Shown in pieces: positions 31,650 through 33,106 of a stretch of 33,106 nt of DNA. The notes beneath the pieces were generated by a model. The model was not told the DNA's origin and ran no database searches. It was given only the letters and a program-made list of their open reading frames with translations. The stretch's first letter is position 1. Every line of letters starts with the position of its first letter. Both the position numbers and the translations under genes were made by a program. Origin of the DNA: Gammaproteobacteria bacterium. Its GTDB lineage: Bacteria; Pseudomonadota; Gammaproteobacteria; GRL18. Location: NCBI GenBank assembly GCA_016744375.1, contig JADGEM010000049.1:1-33106 (forward strand). Reading direction: 5' to 3'.

Positions 31650-31689
31650 TTTTTAAAGTGACTAAATCATAGATTAGTTACTTTAAAAA
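31650..31689. promoter_or_regulatory. 40-bp palindrome, likely HxlR operator
   Basis: TTTTTAAAGTGACTAA (31650-31665) and TTAGTTACTTTAAAAA (31674-31689) are complementary at 15 of 16 positions around an 8-bp centre. A further half-site-like TAGTAACTTT lies at 31638-31647. The location between divergent GST and HxlR genes is where such regulators usually bind. Binding by HxlR here is inferred. Confidence 0.75.
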
Positions 31690-31731
31690 TGCAAGTTATG
31701 AATCAGAATAATTGAATGATATACTGTGGTG

Positions 31732-32127
31732 ATGAATAAAACGAATCAATTTAAGCGCTCTGCCTGCGCAATTGCTAATGTTTTGGAAATTCTTGGAGAC
31801 AAATGGACACTACTGGTGGTTCGTGATCTTTATATGGGGAAAAAAACCTATAGTGAATTCCAAAATTCACCGGAAAAAATGCCCACAAATATTTTAGCTG
31901 AACGACTAAAGCGCCTTGAATCAGCCGGTATTATTTCAAAGAAAAGTTATCAACAGCGTCCTGTTCGTTATGCATATCACTTAACAGAAAAAGGTGCAGC
32001 TCTGGCTCCGGTATTAAAAGAAATGGTTATCTGGGGGAATCAATATATACCCGATACCATCAGCTTAGAAACGGTTGAAAAGTTAATTGCCCGAAAAAAA
32101 CGTGAGACTATCAATGATAAAGGCTAA
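31732..32127 (+). CDS. HxlR-family transcription regulator
   Basis: This 131-residue protein matches the HxlR winged-helix family: CAIANVLEILGDKWTLLVVRDL, the recognition region KMPTNILAERLKRLESAGII, and the wing YAYHLTEKG. The conserved N-terminal cysteine (Cys12) is in the place where redox-, quinone- or aldehyde-sensing members such as YodB and HypR have theirs. It probably represses the divergent GST gene and itself. The frame also has GTG at 31726 and 31729, but ATG 31732 matches the family start best. Confidence 0.92.
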   Translation: MNKTNQFKRSACAIANVLEILGDKWTLLVVRDLYMGKKTYSEFQNSPEKMPTNILAERLKRLESAGIISKKSYQQRPVRYAYHLTEKGAALAPVLKEMVIWGNQYIPDTISLETVEKLIARKKRETINDKG

Positions 32128-32180
32128 CTGAATTAATTATCATTAAAATCTATTTATCTTGAATTTTTAATTGCGAGTTT

Positions 32181-32594
32181 ATGAATATACTTTTAGTCGA
32201 AAAAAATAAAATGACTCGCCCTTTATATTTGTTTTTCGACGGGATATCAGAAGGGCTTTGTATAAAGATATATAATAAGTTTCAATCTTATGTGCTGCAT
32301 GGAGATGTTTATCATGGCAAACATCTTAAAGCTTTAAATTCAAAAGTATGGAAATATAAAGGCACTATTTATAAACTAAGAATTGACTATGGTAAAGAAT
32401 CAGCCAGGGTTCTTTTTTCTAAATCAAAAGATGGTAATTTAAAAATTATCCATGCATTTTTGAAATCTACAAGAAAAACACCGGTGAAAGAAGCCCAACA
32501 AGCAATTGCAATTTATCAAATGCTAGAATGCCTTGAAACAGTTATATGGGATAAGCAATCAGTATTGCTAAATGAAAATACTGCTAACAAATAA
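32181..32594 (+). CDS. RelE/HigB-like toxin-type protein without a neighbour antitoxin
   Basis: This 137-residue protein has a RelE-superfamily core: KVWKYKGTIYKLRIDYGKESARVLFSKS, the strand NLKIIHAFLKSTRKTP and the helix KEAQQAIAIYQ. This is typical of HigB/Gp49-type mRNA interferases or phage-derived proteins. The first 45 residues are an extension of unusual kind. No HTH antitoxin ORF is found upstream (HxlR gene) or in the 512 bp downstream, so it may be an orphan, inactive or antagonised from elsewhere. The start ATG has only a weak ribosome binding site. Confidence 0.75.
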   Translation: MNILLVEKNKMTRPLYLFFDGISEGLCIKIYNKFQSYVLHGDVYHGKHLKALNSKVWKYKGTIYKLRIDYGKESARVLFSKSKDGNLKIIHAFLKSTRKTPVKEAQQAIAIYQMLECLETVIWDKQSVLLNENTANK

Positions 32595-32777
32595 ACCTTA
32601 GCCATGTTGTATAATAATACGGATCTGGTTTTGGTAACTTTTGTATAAGGTGTATCCATAAACTTTTTAATATGTGGTTTTGTGTGTTATCTAGAAAGGA
32701 GTTTCAAGCCACAGAGAGTATTCTTGAGTGAAAAACAAAAATGTGCGATGATTAAACGAAAACTAGTCAACTACTGG

Positions 32778-32873
32778 TTCTCACAGACAACCCATTGATT
32801 ATGATGAAAAACTTTGACATAGTTTCAAAAATAGTTTATTAGTGTAACCTTCGTTGGTTACCGGATAACGGAG
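32778..32873. repeat. 96-bp direct repeat, copy 1
   Basis: The sequence from TTCTCACAGACAACCC to GGATAACGGAG is identical to 33011-33106, with starts 233 bp apart. Because copy 2 meets the window end, the true repeat may be longer. Confidence 0.95.
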
Positions 32874-32904
32874 TTAATCACGGATACCAACGAAGGTTAC
32901 ACTA
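32840..32904. repeat. Long hairpin inside the repeat region
   Basis: TAGTGTAACCTTCGTTGGT (32840-32858) is a perfect inverted copy of 32886-32904. The pairing continues with two mismatches to 32863/32881, leaving a 17-nt loop containing GATAACGGAGTTAATCA. The form resembles a palindromic dispersed element. Confidence 0.9.
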
Positions 32905-33010
32905 AGCAATGAGTTTTTTTAGCTATCGTGATCCATTTTTTGCAATCAGAAGTCTATAGCCAGCATTGAGAACTAGCCGCTTCACCAGACAAGCTGGTGA
33001 GCTTCTATCA

Positions 33011-33106
33011 TTCTCACAGACAACCCATTGATTATGATGAAAAACTTTGACATAGTTTCAAAAATAGTTTATTAGTGTAACCTTCGTTGGTTACCGGATA
33101 ACGGAG
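33011..33106. repeat. 96-bp direct repeat, copy 2 (cut by window end)
   Basis: Identical to 32778-32873 over all 96 bases. It breaks off in what would be the loop of the hairpin, so the second hairpin arm would lie outside the window. Confidence 0.95.

Larger units (their letters stand above)
32595..33106. other. Gene-free, repeat-rich right end
   Basis: This 512-bp stretch has no credible gene. It contains two copies of a 96-bp direct repeat, a long hairpin and a small CACCAG/CTGGTG hairpin near 32983-33001. A 24-codon frame at 32724-32798 (TTG start) runs into the first repeat and may be a remnant. Confidence 0.65.

Noticed and set aside
32595..33106. CRISPR array
   Set aside because: Only two 96-bp copies with one 137-bp interval are present; the size and hairpin structure do not fit CRISPR repeats.
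1..33106. tRNA, rRNA or intact insertion sequence
   Set aside because: No cloverleaf with a CCA-type end, no rRNA-like segment and no transposase-like protein was recognised by reading.

Overview
The window comes from an AT-rich sulfur-oxidising gammaproteobacterium. The basis is a reverse-type (oxidative) dissimilatory sulfite reductase locus in the order dsrE'-F-H-C-M-K-L-J-O-P. The co-occurrence of dsrEFH and dsrL marks the sulfur-oxidising version of the pathway. Genus cannot be set from the sequence alone; low G+C lineages such as Thiotrichales or SUP05-type relatives are possible, and this is inference.

Layout. (1) 1-8522: the 3' part of the dsr operon, ending in a strong bidirectional terminator. 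It holds the sulfur relay (DsrEFH, DsrC), the membrane complex DsrMKJOP and the NAD(P)H-linked oxidoreductase DsrL. dsrN and dsrR do not follow dsrP. Several spacers from dsrC onward can fold into hairpins. (2) 8545-12407: a PiuC-type dioxygenase (minus), two unrecognised genes, a Dnr-like Crp/Fnr regulator, a small RMF-like protein (minus) and a Sel1-repeat protein. (3) 12408-12839: a nested inverted-repeat element without a credible gene. (4) 12840-18252: a MoxR AAA+ ATPase overlapping a metallopeptidase/VWA gene, then a probable dsrS, a monothiol-length glutaredoxin and the sirohaem synthase gene cysG. DsrAB needs sirohaem, so this block looks like a maturation or support cluster for the rDsr system. 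(5) 18253-21721: small conserved-looking unknown genes, a hidden 32-residue membrane ORF, a DUF2461 gene, a structured 84-bp element and a putative outer-membrane beta-barrel protein. (6) 21790-29017, all minus: membrane fusion protein and RND pump, periplasmic two-domain rhodanese, GGDEF-EAL protein. (7) 29172-32594: Atm1-type ABC exporter, then a divergent GST/HxlR pair around a 40-bp palindrome that is a likely operator, and an orphan RelE/HigB-like toxin. (8) 32595-33106: a gene-free end with an identical 96-bp direct repeat and a long hairpin, cut by the window edge.

How the genes work together. Sulfur is passed through DsrEFH to DsrC. DsrC trisulfide or persulfide is oxidised through DsrAB (outside the window) with DsrL, and reduced or oxidised DsrC exchanges electrons with DsrMKJOP at the membrane. 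CysG supplies sirohaem. The rhodanese and glutaredoxin fit sulfane-sulfur and thiol handling. The strongest candidate for something not well described is the MoxR/metallopeptidase-VWA pair next to dsrS, glutaredoxin and cysG. No tRNA, rRNA, CRISPR array or intact insertion sequence was seen.
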